Origin: an uncultured Flavobacterium sp.
Lineage (GTDB): Bacteria > Bacteroidota > Bacteroidia > Flavobacteriales > Flavobacteriaceae
Assembly (NCBI RefSeq): GCF_946479975.1
Contig: NZ_CAMLIX010000206.1
Coordinates: 1 to 8,587 of the forward strand
Length of the DNA stretch: 8,587 nt
Direction: 5' to 3'
Position numbers and translations under genes: made by a program. Below, piece by piece: positions 1 through 7,369 of the stretch (the stretch's first letter is position 1; every line of letters starts with the position of its first letter). The notes beneath the pieces were generated by a model. That model worked only from the letters and a program-made list of their open reading frames with translations, had not been told where the DNA came from and made no database searches.

Positions 1-5
1 TTTTT

Positions 6-84
6 GCCACGAATTGCACTAATTTTCACTAATTTCTATTTTACGTTATTTTTCTACCACAAATTGCACAAATTTTCACAAATT
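6..84 (+). repeat. Pair of 29-nt direct repeats, GCCAC/ACCAC type
   Basis: Positions 6-34 and 56-84 match at 25 of 29 bases with a 50-nt period. Each contains an internal step pattern of the type CAC-(t/a)AATT (aattgcac, aattttcac, aatt). Each is preceded by a T-rich run. The same unit recurs in the opposite orientation at 7658-7686, about 7.6 kb away (24 of 29 matches to the first copy), so this is a dispersed family and not only a local duplication. Function unknown. Confidence 0.75.
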
Positions 85-130
85 CATTTGCTTCATAAAT
101 AATCAAATCTGCTTAAATGTGTAGGATCTG

Positions 131-177
131 CGTGACACAAAATCATTTTAATCGTTTTAATCTTTTTAATCTGTGGC
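131..177 (-). repeat. GTGGC-ended repeat with three 9-nt tandem units
   Basis: The 8-mer ttttaatc occurs at 146-153, 155-162 and 164-171, an exact 9-nt period, and is followed by tgtggcaaaa. Read on the minus strand the element starts with TTTTGCCAC like its neighbours, then runs into gattaaaa-type units and ends near GTGTCACG. It shares only the GCCAC head with the 6-84 pair, so it is probably a related subfamily. No coding content. Confidence 0.6.
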
Positions 178-201
178 AAAATTTAATCTATTTATTTTTT
201 T

Positions 202-256
202 GCCACGATTACACCAATTAACACTAATTCAATTCTTAAGTCGCGTAATTTGTGGC
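202..256. repeat. Element bounded by inverted GCCAC / GTGGC ends
   Basis: The left end (gccacgatt, from 202) and right end (aatttgtggc, to 256) are inverted relative to each other, so the element resembles two repeat heads facing outward. The left part (202-229) resembles the 6-34 unit; the right part, reverse-complemented, begins gccacaaattacgc and resembles the 7658-7686 copy. It lies 14 bp beyond the stop codon of the arabinofuranosidase gene. The ends could pair in RNA, but the minus-strand exit is A-rich, not U-rich, so I do not call it a terminator. Confidence 0.55.
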
Positions 257-270
257 AATTATTTAATCCA

Positions 271-3200
271 TTATTTTAGGGTAACATCCAGATAGACAGA
301 GTGACGTCCGTAGCTATCGTAAAATGGTTTATATGAAACTCCGTCTATTGTGAACTCTAATTTTTTAGGATCTCCATTTATTGTTTTGCTGATATCTTTT
401 GCATCAAAAGTCACTTTACGCCAGTCTTTTCTTGGTTCTGTTTCTTGCGCTGCTAGTAATATTGGTCCGTAAAATAAACTCGCAATATTCTGCTGATCCA
501 TTACTGGTTCTAGGTGAAATTCAAATGGCATTCGCAACTCGATTGTATCGCCATTTTTCCATTTTTTGTTTAATGATAAATAACTTCCTGGCGTTGCTTT
601 TACTTTTTCTTCTTTTCCATTTATCTTAACGAAAAATCCTTTGGTTGCCCAATGCGGTACGCGAACTTTAAGATCAAAATTTCCATTTCCTTTGATGGTT
701 AATTTGGTGAAATCTTGTTTTGGAAAATCGGTTATCTGCTCGATTGTAATGTTCTTTTCTGTCCATTTTAAAGTTGATGGCACATACAGATTCACATATA
801 AAGCGCTGTCATCGGCACTTTTAAAATAAATCGAATTTTGGAATTTCGTATTGCTTTCGATCGCCGTACCGTTGCAACAAGTAAAACCAGTCATGTGTGC
901 GTTTCCAAACTGTTTTACAGATGCTGGTCGTAACGGCACGTGATAGGTATTTGCTGGACTATTTTCGGCTACCGAAGAAAGAATGTGATTGTATAATCCT
1001 CTTTCGTAATAATCCATTAACTCGCCACGCTGTTCGTACAGAAATAAATCGCCCGTTAATTTAAGCATGTTGTAAGTCGCACACGTTTCGTTTTGTCCGC
1101 CAGATGAAAAACCATTTTCATAAATCGTTGCCGGCTGACTGATAAAACATTCTGCATTTGCAGGATTTCTCGCTCCTGCAACACCACCAATGCTGTACAT
1201 ATAATCGTTTACGGTTTTGTACCAAAAATTATCGGCGATATTAAAATAGTCTGGAGTATTGGAATCTCGATACATCTCAAGCGCTCCCATAATTTGCGGA
1301 ATGTGCTGGTTCGCATGTAATCCTCTAAAAGTATCTACATTTTTAGCCAATCCGTGCGAGTGCTCAGCGTCTCCATAAAACACCTTAATATTATCAAATA
1401 ATTGAGCAACTTCAAGATAATGCTGATCTTTTGTGATTCTGTATAATCTTGCCATTGCTTCGTTCATTCCTCCAAATTCACCCGCAATGTATCGGTTCCA
1501 CATACTAATAAGAGTTTCTGTGGGCAGTTTTTTCATTCGGGCATACACCCAATCTCCCATTCCTTTTGCGGTCTGCAATGCTTTTTCGTTTCCGCTTATC
1601 TCATAAATATCCATTAAACCGGCTAGAATTTTATGAAGTGTATAATACGGTGCCCAAATTTGAGTTTTTTGTCCTCCGTAAGTCGCTCCATTTTCAAGCA
1701 TAATAAATTGATCTGGCGGATAAGCGCTAATAAATCCTGTTCCCCAATTTTCATAATCGGTACGAATTCCTTCTGGACTTAAATCAGAATCATAAGCCGT
1801 TTTACCTGGACCAAACGGAACAGCAGTTGGATCTGCTACAAATTTTCCGCCAGCAGTTCTTGGTTTTCCAGAAAGCTGTGCCAATTGGTACAAAGTGTCA
1901 ACCATGTAATTCATTTTGTTAGCAAAATTGGCTTGAAGCGTTTTATCATAACCCGTACTTGCATACGCCTGCGCAATTGCCGTTAAATAATGTCCTGTTG
2001 CATGTCCGCGTAATTTGGTTTCCTGCGTATCCCAAACACCAAGCGGTTCTGCTTCTTTGGGCTGTGTTTGTCCAAAAGCGTTACGAAACATATACAAGAA
2101 AGAATCTGGATCTGTGGTTGCTAATGTCGAAATGAATTTATCACGGTTTTCAATAAATTTTGTCTGCTTTCCATCTGCATCTGTATTTAACGAAACTTGT
2201 TCCAGTTTAAAAGCTTCTAATTTACGTTTTGGCGCAGTTGGAGCTTTTCCATCTATTACCGTTACAATTGCTTTTGGTTTAAGATTTGTTCCCGAAACTG
2301 TTCCTAAAACGGTGTATTGTCCGCTTTTAAGTGCCTCGGTATTGTCTTTCGGCGAAGGCCAAATCACACGAACTTCTGGTCCTTGAATTCCATCGCGATA
2401 CACTCCTTTTACATAACTTGGCAATCGAGGAAGCGTTCCTGCAACGGTTTGTACCTTAACATCTGAAATACTTGTCAAAAACTGATTGTAAAGCTGCGGT
2501 GTTGTGCTGGCAAATTTTGGTAAATCGGTTGTTTTTTCTTCACCTGATTCTTCTTCCTCACCTTCTCTTACGGCATTGTTGAATATTCTTGAAACTTGTT
2601 TATCGGTTAATGCTACACGGTAAATTCTGAAATCGTGCAATTTGGCATTCAAATAAATATTGTCGTTTCCGAGAGATTTCCCGATGTAAAGTTTATTTTT
2701 TGATGCGCTGTTATAATCGAATAATTTTGATAAATCCAGATCTGCATTTTTAGTTTCAGCTGCCAGTTTACCATTCACGAAAGTGCTGATTGATTTTGAA
2801 GGAATATTAATTACAACAGCAACATGATTCCATTTTCCTGTTTCAAGTGCCGGCGATTGTGTTTTGTACTTTGCCCCTTTTTCGGTTATAACCTGCGTCT
2901 GCGTTCCCGTTTCATTTTCTGTTCCTGCTGGTGCAAAAAACAAATGAGAATTGGTGCTTTTTCCGAAATCAAAAAAAGTCTGCCCTTTTTGAGCTGTTCT
3001 TAAAAAAACCCATGCTGAAATACTCAATGATTCTTCGCCTATTAATCCGTCAGCGGGAATAGAAATAAAAGTTTTACTATCTGCAGGAAGCGAAAGCACT
3101 TTGCCAAAAAATTCGTCGTTTACAAATTTGGCTTTGTTATCTTCAATTTTACCGTGCAGGTTATTTCGCGACCAGTCTTTTGCATCGCCGTTAAAAACAT

Positions 3201-3327
3201 AACGTGCAATTAAACCTGTTTCGCCAATTCCGTCTAAAATCTGATCACCGTTTTGAGCCTGCAAAGTCGTGGTCGATAAAGTCCAAAAACTTACTACAGC
3301 ATAAACAAAAAATTGAAACTTTTTCAT
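271..3327 (-). CDS. Secreted LamG/Ig-like/GH127-family beta-L-arabinofuranosidase
   Basis: This is a 1018-aa exported glycoside hydrolase predicted to remove terminal beta-L-arabinofuranose from plant glycans. Residues 1 to about 25 form a signal peptide ending LQA-QN with no lipobox. Residues about 38-248 resemble a concanavalin/LamG domain (ARYVFNGDAKDWS start, DFRIYR end). An acidic linker (255-265) follows, then an Ig-like Big_4-type domain (about 287-358). The catalytic (alpha/alpha)6 domain starts near 370 (GHATGHYLTA at 441-450) and is followed by C-terminal beta modules ending in the family-typical GRHSVYLDV. The metal/thiol site of the family is present: E747-x-C749 and the pair C817-C818 in TCCNGTAIES. 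By analogy with Bifidobacterium HypBA1, C817 would be the nucleophile and the others zinc ligands; E726 is a possible acid/base. It lies 59 bp after the S9 peptidase gene, probably co-transcribed. GH127 and GH146 cannot be separated by eye, so the substrate may be arabinan or hydroxyproline-linked arabinosides. Confidence 0.9.
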   Translation of the reverse strand: MKKFQFFVYAVVSFWTLSTTTLQAQNGDQILDGIGETGLIARYVFNGDAKDWSRNNLHGKIEDNKAKFVNDEFFGKVLSLPADSKTFISIPADGLIGEESLSISAWVFLRTAQKGQTFFDFGKSTNSHLFFAPAGTENETGTQTQVITEKGAKYKTQSPALETGKWNHVAVVINIPSKSISTFVNGKLAAETKNADLDLSKLFDYNSASKNKLYIGKSLGNDNIYLNAKLHDFRIYRVALTDKQVSRIFNNAVREGEEEESGEEKTTDLPKFASTTPQLYNQFLTSISDVKVQTVAGTLPRLPSYVKGVYRDGIQGPEVRVIWPSPKDNTEALKSGQYTVLGTVSGTNLKPKAIVTVIDGKAPTAPKRKLEAFKLEQVSLNTDADGKQTKFIENRDKFISTLATTDPDSFLYMFRNAFGQTQPKEAEPLGVWDTQETKLRGHATGHYLTAIAQAYASTGYDKTLQANFANKMNYMVDTLYQLAQLSGKPRTAGGKFVADPTAVPFGPGKTAYDSDLSPEGIRTDYENWGTGFISAYPPDQFIMLENGATYGGQKTQIWAPYYTLHKILAGLMDIYEISGNEKALQTAKGMGDWVYARMKKLPTETLISMWNRYIAGEFGGMNEAMARLYRITKDQHYLEVAQLFDNIKVFYGDAEHSHGLAKNVDTFRGLHANQHIPQIMGALEMYRDSNTPDYFNIADNFWYKTVNDYMYSIGGVAGARNPANAECFISQPATIYENGFSSGGQNETCATYNMLKLTGDLFLYEQRGELMDYYERGLYNHILSSVAENSPANTYHVPLRPASVKQFGNAHMTGFTCCNGTAIESNTKFQNSIYFKSADDSALYVNLYVPSTLKWTEKNITIEQITDFPKQDFTKLTIKGNGNFDLKVRVPHWATKGFFVKINGKEEKVKATPGSYLSLNKKWKNGDTIELRMPFEFHLEPVMDQQNIASLFYGPILLAAQETEPRKDWRKVTFDAKDISKTINGDPKKLEFTIDGVSYKPFYDSYGRHSVYLDVTLK

Positions 3328-3386
3328 CTTTAATTCTTTTTATTCTGATTTACAAAACCTTATTTTTTCTTTCTTTTCAGAAATCA
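3328..3386 (-). other. 59-bp intergenic gap without terminator between peptidase and GH127 genes
   Basis: Read on the minus strand, the gap after the TGA of the peptidase gene is A/T-rich with no stem-loop and no clear Bacteroidota -33/-7 promoter (TTTG / TAnnTTTG; the nearest resemblance, taaggttttg, has the wrong spacing). The leader just before the GH127 ATG is A-rich (aaaaagaattaaag) without a strong Shine-Dalgarno site, which is normal for this phylum. Read-through from the peptidase gene is therefore the simplest expectation. Confidence 0.5.
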
Positions 3387-5645
3387 TCATTTATAAATTT
3401 CTTCCCAGCTTGGCGGGATCACGCCTAATAAATGCTGTACAAAATAATCTCTGCGTTTGCGTTCTCCATAATCTCCTCCCGCAGAATGTCCCATTCCGGG
3501 AACGGTTACCAATTCGAAATTTTTATTGGCTTTGATTAAAGCATTTGCAAACTGCATGGTCGAAGCGGGATCAACATTATCGTCTAATTCTCCTAAAATC
3601 AGCATTAGATTTCCGTTTAACTGCGCTGCGTTTGCGGTATTGGAACAAGCCTCATATTGTGGTCCAATTGGGTAGCCCATCCATTGTTCGTTCCACCACA
3701 TTTTATCCATTCTGTTATCGTGACAACCGCAAGATGCTACGGCAACATCATAAAAATCGGAGTTAAAAACTAATGCTGCTCCTGCATTTTGTCCTCCTGC
3801 AGATGTTCCGTGAATGCCGACTTTATCAATATTCATGTATGGATATTTTGCTGAAGCAGCTTTCATCCAAAGTTTTCTATCTGGAAAACCACCGTCTTTT
3901 AGGTTTTTCCAACAGACATCATGAAATGCTTTTGAGCGGTTCGAAGTTCCCATTCCGTCGATTTGAACTACGATAAATCCTAGTTCTGCCAAAGACGTCA
4001 TCGCCCAATAATACGGCTGAAAATTCTTTGGAACAAAAGAATCCTGCGGACCTGCATAAATATATTCGATGATTGGATATTTACGATTGGGATCAAAATT
4101 TGTTGGACGAACAATTACGCCCCAAATATCTGTTTTGCCATCTCTACCTTTTGCTGTAAAAACTTCTGGCGCTTTCCAGCCAGTTTTCTCCAATGCAGAA
4201 ATATCTCCTTTTTGCATTTCGACAATTGTTTTTTGAGTTGCAGCACTTTTTAAAACAGTAATTGCCGCAGCATCAACTCTTGAATATTGATCGACATAAT
4301 AGTTGTAATCTGGTGAAAAACTCACTTTATGATTTCCGTTTTCGGTGGTTAATCTGGTGAAGTTTTTTCCGTTGAAATCAATTCGGCAAAAATGCAGTAA
4401 ATAAGGATCTTGATTATTGTCTAAGCCGCTGGCGGTAAAATAGAGCTGCTTTTTTTCTTCATCAACTTTTAAAACTTCTCTAATTGGCCAATTTCCTTTT
4501 GTAATCTGAGTTTTGACTTTTCCTGAAACCGCATCATACAAATACAAATGATTCCATCCGTCTCTTTCTGAAGCCCAAATTATTTCGTTACTCTTTTTGA
4601 GATCGTAACGGTATTTTTTACCGCTGTATGCTACAAAAGTCGGACTCGTTTCTTCTATAATTGTTTTTACTTTTCCAGTTACTGCATTTATTTCTAAAAC
4701 ACGATAAGCTTGATGTCCTCTTTGATTGTATTCAAATGTTAAAGCACTGCTGTCGTCTTTCCATTCAAATCCAGAAACATCGTATTGCTGCTGAAATAAA
4801 TCGGTAGCAATTGGAATTTGTTTTTTAGAAGCTACCAAAAATAATTGCGGACTTTTAAACGGAAGCTGATCTCCGGGTTTTAAATAATCACGCGTTTGTA
4901 ATTTTGGCTGAAATTGATCTGATGGACTAGATTCTACAAAATAAATTTTATGTTCTTCGCCGGGTCTAACTTTGTAAGCCATTATTTCTTTGCTGTTTGG
5001 CGACCATTGCAAATAAGACGAATAATAAAATCCTTTTGAGCCATCGTAACTCAACTGCGTTTCTGTATTGGTCTTTTTATCTTTTACATATAAATTATAA
5101 TTTTTGATAAAAGCAACCTGTAAAGAATCTGGCGAACCAACAGGTTTATTTCCTAATTCGTCAAAATTCCCGCCCCAATAACGATCCCTTTTAGGTGGCT
5201 TTGTGTAGTCTCCAGTTTTCGTTAATTGGTTTGTATTTATATTATAAGAAAACTTAAAAACATCTGATGTAAAAGTCAAGGTTGAAAGATTTTTGTCAAA
5301 CTCCAGATTTTCTATTGGGAGATCTTTAGCTTTTACGTCTTTCCCTAAAATTTTAGATAAAGACTGCGCCAATTGATTGTGATCAAAAGCTGGTGATTGT
5401 TTCTGCTGTTTGATATCAACTAAAAGAAATTCTTTATCTTTTAAAATGTTGTTACTATACCATACATACTCATTTCCAACCCAATGAAATTCTTTTGGAG
5501 TATTGCTAATTTTATTCTTAAATAAAGAATCTACAGCATTTGCTCTTTTATAATCTTTCAATGTTCCTTGGGCTTGACTGATCAAACACAACGAAAGTGT
5601 TAAAATTACACTTATTTTTTTGCTAGTTGTTCCCATAATTTTCAT
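3387..5645 (-). CDS. Secreted S9-family (prolyl oligopeptidase / DPP IV clan) serine peptidase
   Basis: This 752-aa exported peptidase probably cleaves short peptides, with likely preference for proline-containing ones. Residues 1 to about 25 are a signal peptide (hydrophobic ISVILTLSLCLIS, cleavage near SQA-QG; the Cys is not in a lipobox). Residues about 60-480 form a DPP IV-type beta-propeller, and about 490-745 the alpha/beta-hydrolase domain. The catalytic machinery is intact: oxyanion Tyr530 in YAGP, nucleophile Ser615 in GTSAGG, Asp688 in GELDDNVD, His720 in GMGHSAGG. The DPP IV propeller motif DWVYEEE, whose two glutamates hold the substrate amino terminus, is not evident: the equivalent stretch reads GFYYSSYLQWSPNS. 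Strict dipeptidyl-peptidase activity is therefore uncertain. Two starts are possible, ATG at 5645 or ATG at 5636 (MGTTSKK); both leave a working signal peptide. It precedes the arabinofuranosidase gene and probably heads a two-gene unit. Confidence 0.9.
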   Translation of the reverse strand: MKIMGTTSKKISVILTLSLCLISQAQGTLKDYKRANAVDSLFKNKISNTPKEFHWVGNEYVWYSNNILKDKEFLLVDIKQQKQSPAFDHNQLAQSLSKILGKDVKAKDLPIENLEFDKNLSTLTFTSDVFKFSYNINTNQLTKTGDYTKPPKRDRYWGGNFDELGNKPVGSPDSLQVAFIKNYNLYVKDKKTNTETQLSYDGSKGFYYSSYLQWSPNSKEIMAYKVRPGEEHKIYFVESSPSDQFQPKLQTRDYLKPGDQLPFKSPQLFLVASKKQIPIATDLFQQQYDVSGFEWKDDSSALTFEYNQRGHQAYRVLEINAVTGKVKTIIEETSPTFVAYSGKKYRYDLKKSNEIIWASERDGWNHLYLYDAVSGKVKTQITKGNWPIREVLKVDEEKKQLYFTASGLDNNQDPYLLHFCRIDFNGKNFTRLTTENGNHKVSFSPDYNYYVDQYSRVDAAAITVLKSAATQKTIVEMQKGDISALEKTGWKAPEVFTAKGRDGKTDIWGVIVRPTNFDPNRKYPIIEYIYAGPQDSFVPKNFQPYYWAMTSLAELGFIVVQIDGMGTSNRSKAFHDVCWKNLKDGGFPDRKLWMKAASAKYPYMNIDKVGIHGTSAGGQNAGAALVFNSDFYDVAVASCGCHDNRMDKMWWNEQWMGYPIGPQYEACSNTANAAQLNGNLMLILGELDDNVDPASTMQFANALIKANKNFELVTVPGMGHSAGGDYGERKRRDYFVQHLLGVIPPSWEEIYK

Positions 5646-5678
5646 ATCAATAAAAATATATAATATTTTTTGAGGGTT

Positions 5679-5718
5679 ATGGGTTAATATTAACAGATAC
5701 TAATATTATATTACCCAT
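5679..5718. promoter_or_regulatory. Imperfect inverted repeat upstream of the S9 peptidase gene, possible operator
   Basis: The arms atgggttaatat (5679-5690) and atattacccat (5708-5718) are inverted copies that differ by one inserted base, with a 17-nt spacer. The left arm also overlaps a perfect 12-nt palindrome, gttaatattaac (5683-5694). The element starts 34 bp upstream of the peptidase start codon, a suitable place for regulator binding or a leader hairpin. AT-rich palindromes arise easily by chance in such DNA, so a regulatory role is only a suggestion. Confidence 0.35.
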
Positions 5719-5809
5719 GGAAATTGATTTGTGAGGAATATTGGTTATTAAATGCGAAAAGGTCTTTTATAGTGCGCTTTTCTTAGCTCCAATATCTTTT
5801 AATAGTTAT

Positions 5810-5836
5810 CCTAACAGGTTTCAAAAACCTGTTAGG
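5810..5836. repeat. 27-nt perfect palindrome (12-bp stem, 3-nt loop)
   Basis: cctaacaggttt (5810-5821) is followed by caa and then by its exact reverse complement, aaacctgttagg (5825-5836). It is a near-duplicate of the palindrome at 5901-5925. Neither side has a T-run, so it is not a good intrinsic terminator itself. The shape suggests a REP-like or small mobile palindromic element. Confidence 0.8.
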
Positions 5837-5891
5837 TATCTAAATAATGATTGTAGAATTTTTTAAGAATTGTAAATAATAAATTCGTAGT

Positions 5892-5925
5892 AAAAAAATA
5901 CCTAACAGGTTTTGAAACCTGTTAG
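5892..5925 (-). terminator. Palindromic repeat acting as probable intrinsic terminator of the permease gene
   Basis: ctaacaggttt (5902-5912) and aaacctgttag (5915-5925) form an 11-bp perfect stem, probably with a 4-nt loop in RNA. Read on the minus strand, the stem begins 34 nt after the permease stop codon and is followed by GTA and a run of seven U (A-run at 5892-5898). The sequence is almost identical to the palindrome at 5810-5836, so a dispersed repeat seems to provide the terminator. A decayed extra half copy (5931-5944, 12 of 14 bases like 5913-5926) lies between it and the gene. Confidence 0.65.
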
Positions 5926-5959
5926 AATATTGAAATCTGTTGGATATCGAGAATATATA

Positions 5960-7369
5960 TTATTCTTTTTCTTTAATTAAATAATAAACGGGAATTCCGA
6001 TTAACATAATTAAAACGCCCCAGCCACAAGTTGAAAATTTCACAAACAACAAAGAAACACAAACTGCAGAAGCGATTAAAATGTAAACCAATGGAAGAAA
6101 TGGATATCCGATGGCTTTGTAGGGACGAACTGCATCGGGCATTTTTTTACGAAGACGAATGATTCCGTAAATGGTAAGGATATAAAATATCAAAACAATG
6201 ATAATTACATAGTCCAATAAATCCCCATATTTACCTGTAAAACATAATATAGAAGCCCAAATACATTGCGCCCAAAGCGCCCACGCGGGAACGCTTGCTT
6301 TGTTTAATTGTGCAGCTTTCTTGAAAAATAAACCATCATTTGCCATGGTATAATATACTCTTGCGCCAGCCATAATTAATCCGTTGTTGCAGGCAAAAGT
6401 CGAGATCATAATCATAATCGCGATAATTAATGTTCCGATATTTCCAAAAATATATTGAGCAGCAACAACCGCTACCCGATCTGATTTTGCGCCTGCAATT
6501 TCGCTTAACGGAATTACTGCAACGTACATTAAATTGGTCAAAACATAAATTACGGTTACGATTAGAGTTCCTAGAAACATACTTAATCCGACATTTCGTT
6601 TTGGATTTTTAATTTCTCCTGCAATAAAAGTAACTCCAGTCCAAGAATCACTCGAAAATAAAGTACCAACCATTGCGGCAGAAATTCCTGAAAGCAAAGC
6701 GGTAGTTCCTATTGGCATCCAAGAACCTGTTTCTTTGTTGAAAGCGTGAGGCGTCCACGCGTCTGCCCAATTGGCGTTCCAAACAGAAGCTTTGGCTGCA
6801 AGCGTAAATCCGAAAATGATTAATCCTGAGATTGAAAGTATTTTTATGATGGTTAAAATAGTTTGCAGCATTTTGCTGTTTTTAACGCCGCAAGTATTTA
6901 AATACGTTAAAAAAATAACCGTAACAATAGAAACGATTTGTGCAACATTGAGTTTAAAACTGCCTATTTCATAAAGAATATTTTCGTCACTAACTGCTGG
7001 AATTAGGTAGGCTGTAAACTTAGAAAATGCCACTCCAACCGCGGCGATAGTTCCGGTTTGAATGACAGCAAAAAAACTCCATCCGTATAAAAAGGCAATT
7101 AGTTTATTATAAGCTTCTTTGAGATATACATATTGTCCGCCGGCATTAGGAAACATGGCGCTAAGTTCGCCATAACTTACAGCAGCAATCATTGTAATAA
7201 TTCCAGAAAGCAGCCAGATTAAAATAAGCCAAGCCGTAGAACCAACCTGCCGGGCAATATCGGCACTTACAATAAATATTCCCGATCCTATCATCGAACC
7301 TACGACAAGCATGGTGCCGTCAAGAAGTCCCAGCTCTTTTTTGAATTCTTCCTGGTTTTCGTTTTCCAT
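5960..7369 (-). CDS. APC-superfamily amino-acid permease, LAT/SteT-like
   Basis: This is a 469-aa inner-membrane transporter that should import an amino acid by proton symport or exchange. The start of TM1 carries the APC signature GSMIGSGIF (24-32), the unwound segment that binds the substrate alpha-amino and carboxyl groups. TM2 ends in the conserved SYGELSAMFPNAGGQYVYLKEAY region (65-86). The TM6 region is followed by GEIKNPKRN (251-259), the loop typical of the L-type (LAT) branch. Hydrophobic segments fit about 12 helices, and the length is normal for the family. The start is well supported: the short charged tail MENENQEEFKKELG leads directly into TM1. The substrate cannot be read from sequence. 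Its position between a secreted peptidase and an amino-acid oxidase-type gene suggests uptake of a peptide-derived amino acid, conceivably proline or hydroxyproline. The leader is an A-rich 11-bp repeat, and a terminator-like palindrome follows the stop codon. Confidence 0.9.
   Translation of the reverse strand: MENENQEEFKKELGLLDGTMLVVGSMIGSGIFIVSADIARQVGSTAWLILIWLLSGIITMIAAVSYGELSAMFPNAGGQYVYLKEAYNKLIAFLYGWSFFAVIQTGTIAAVGVAFSKFTAYLIPAVSDENILYEIGSFKLNVAQIVSIVTVIFLTYLNTCGVKNSKMLQTILTIIKILSISGLIIFGFTLAAKASVWNANWADAWTPHAFNKETGSWMPIGTTALLSGISAAMVGTLFSSDSWTGVTFIAGEIKNPKRNVGLSMFLGTLIVTVIYVLTNLMYVAVIPLSEIAGAKSDRVAVVAAQYIFGNIGTLIIAIMIMISTFACNNGLIMAGARVYYTMANDGLFFKKAAQLNKASVPAWALWAQCIWASILCFTGKYGDLLDYVIIIVLIFYILTIYGIIRLRKKMPDAVRPYKAIGYPFLPLVYILIASAVCVSLLFVKFSTCGWGVLIMLIGIPVYYLIKEKE

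Larger units (their letters stand above)
1..270. other. Gene-free region downstream of the GH127 gene, filled with dispersed repeats
   Basis: I see no credible coding sequence here. The stretch follows the stop codon of the arabinofuranosidase gene (minus strand) and is mostly AT-rich repeat copies that begin or end with GCCAC/GTGGC, usually next to a T-run. Three sub-elements are listed separately: a direct-repeat pair at 6-84, an element with a 9-nt internal period at 131-177, and a GCCAC...GTGGC-bounded element at 202-256. No convincing intrinsic terminator for the GH127 gene is visible, because no stem is followed by a U-tract in the minus direction. Confidence 0.75.
5646..5959. other. 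314-bp gene-free region between permease and peptidase genes
   Basis: No coding sequence is visible. From left to right it holds an A/T-rich leader for the peptidase gene, an imperfect inverted repeat (5679-5718), a featureless stretch (about 5719-5809), a 27-nt palindrome (5810-5836), a 64-bp AT-rich spacer, a second near-identical palindrome (5901-5925), and a decayed half copy (5931-5944) just before the permease stop codon. The promoter of the peptidase/GH127 unit is expected here, but I could not find a convincing TTTG...TAnnTTTG pair. Confidence 0.7.

Noticed and set aside
202..256. GCCAC...GTGGC element as the GH127 terminator
   Set aside because: Only the ends pair well, the loop is long, and the exit in the minus direction is an A-run rather than a U-run.
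1..270. CRISPR array
   Set aside because: The repeats are imperfect, irregularly spaced and in mixed orientation, and spacers are not of uniform length; no cas genes are present.
2015..2386. 123-codon open frame inside the GH127 gene
   Set aside because: It lies wholly within the well-supported arabinofuranosidase gene, its translation shows no recognisable domain, and it has no leader or terminator of its own. The same applies to the other short frames opposite the four real genes.
271..3327. Type IX secretion C-terminal sorting domain on the GH127 protein
   Set aside because: The protein ends in the family's own C-terminal beta module (GRHSVYLDVTLK) with no room for an added sorting domain; the same holds for the S9 peptidase, which ends right after the hydrolase fold.
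5810..5836. First palindrome as a second intrinsic terminator
   Set aside because: The stem is strong, but no T-run follows on either strand, so I list it only as a repeat.
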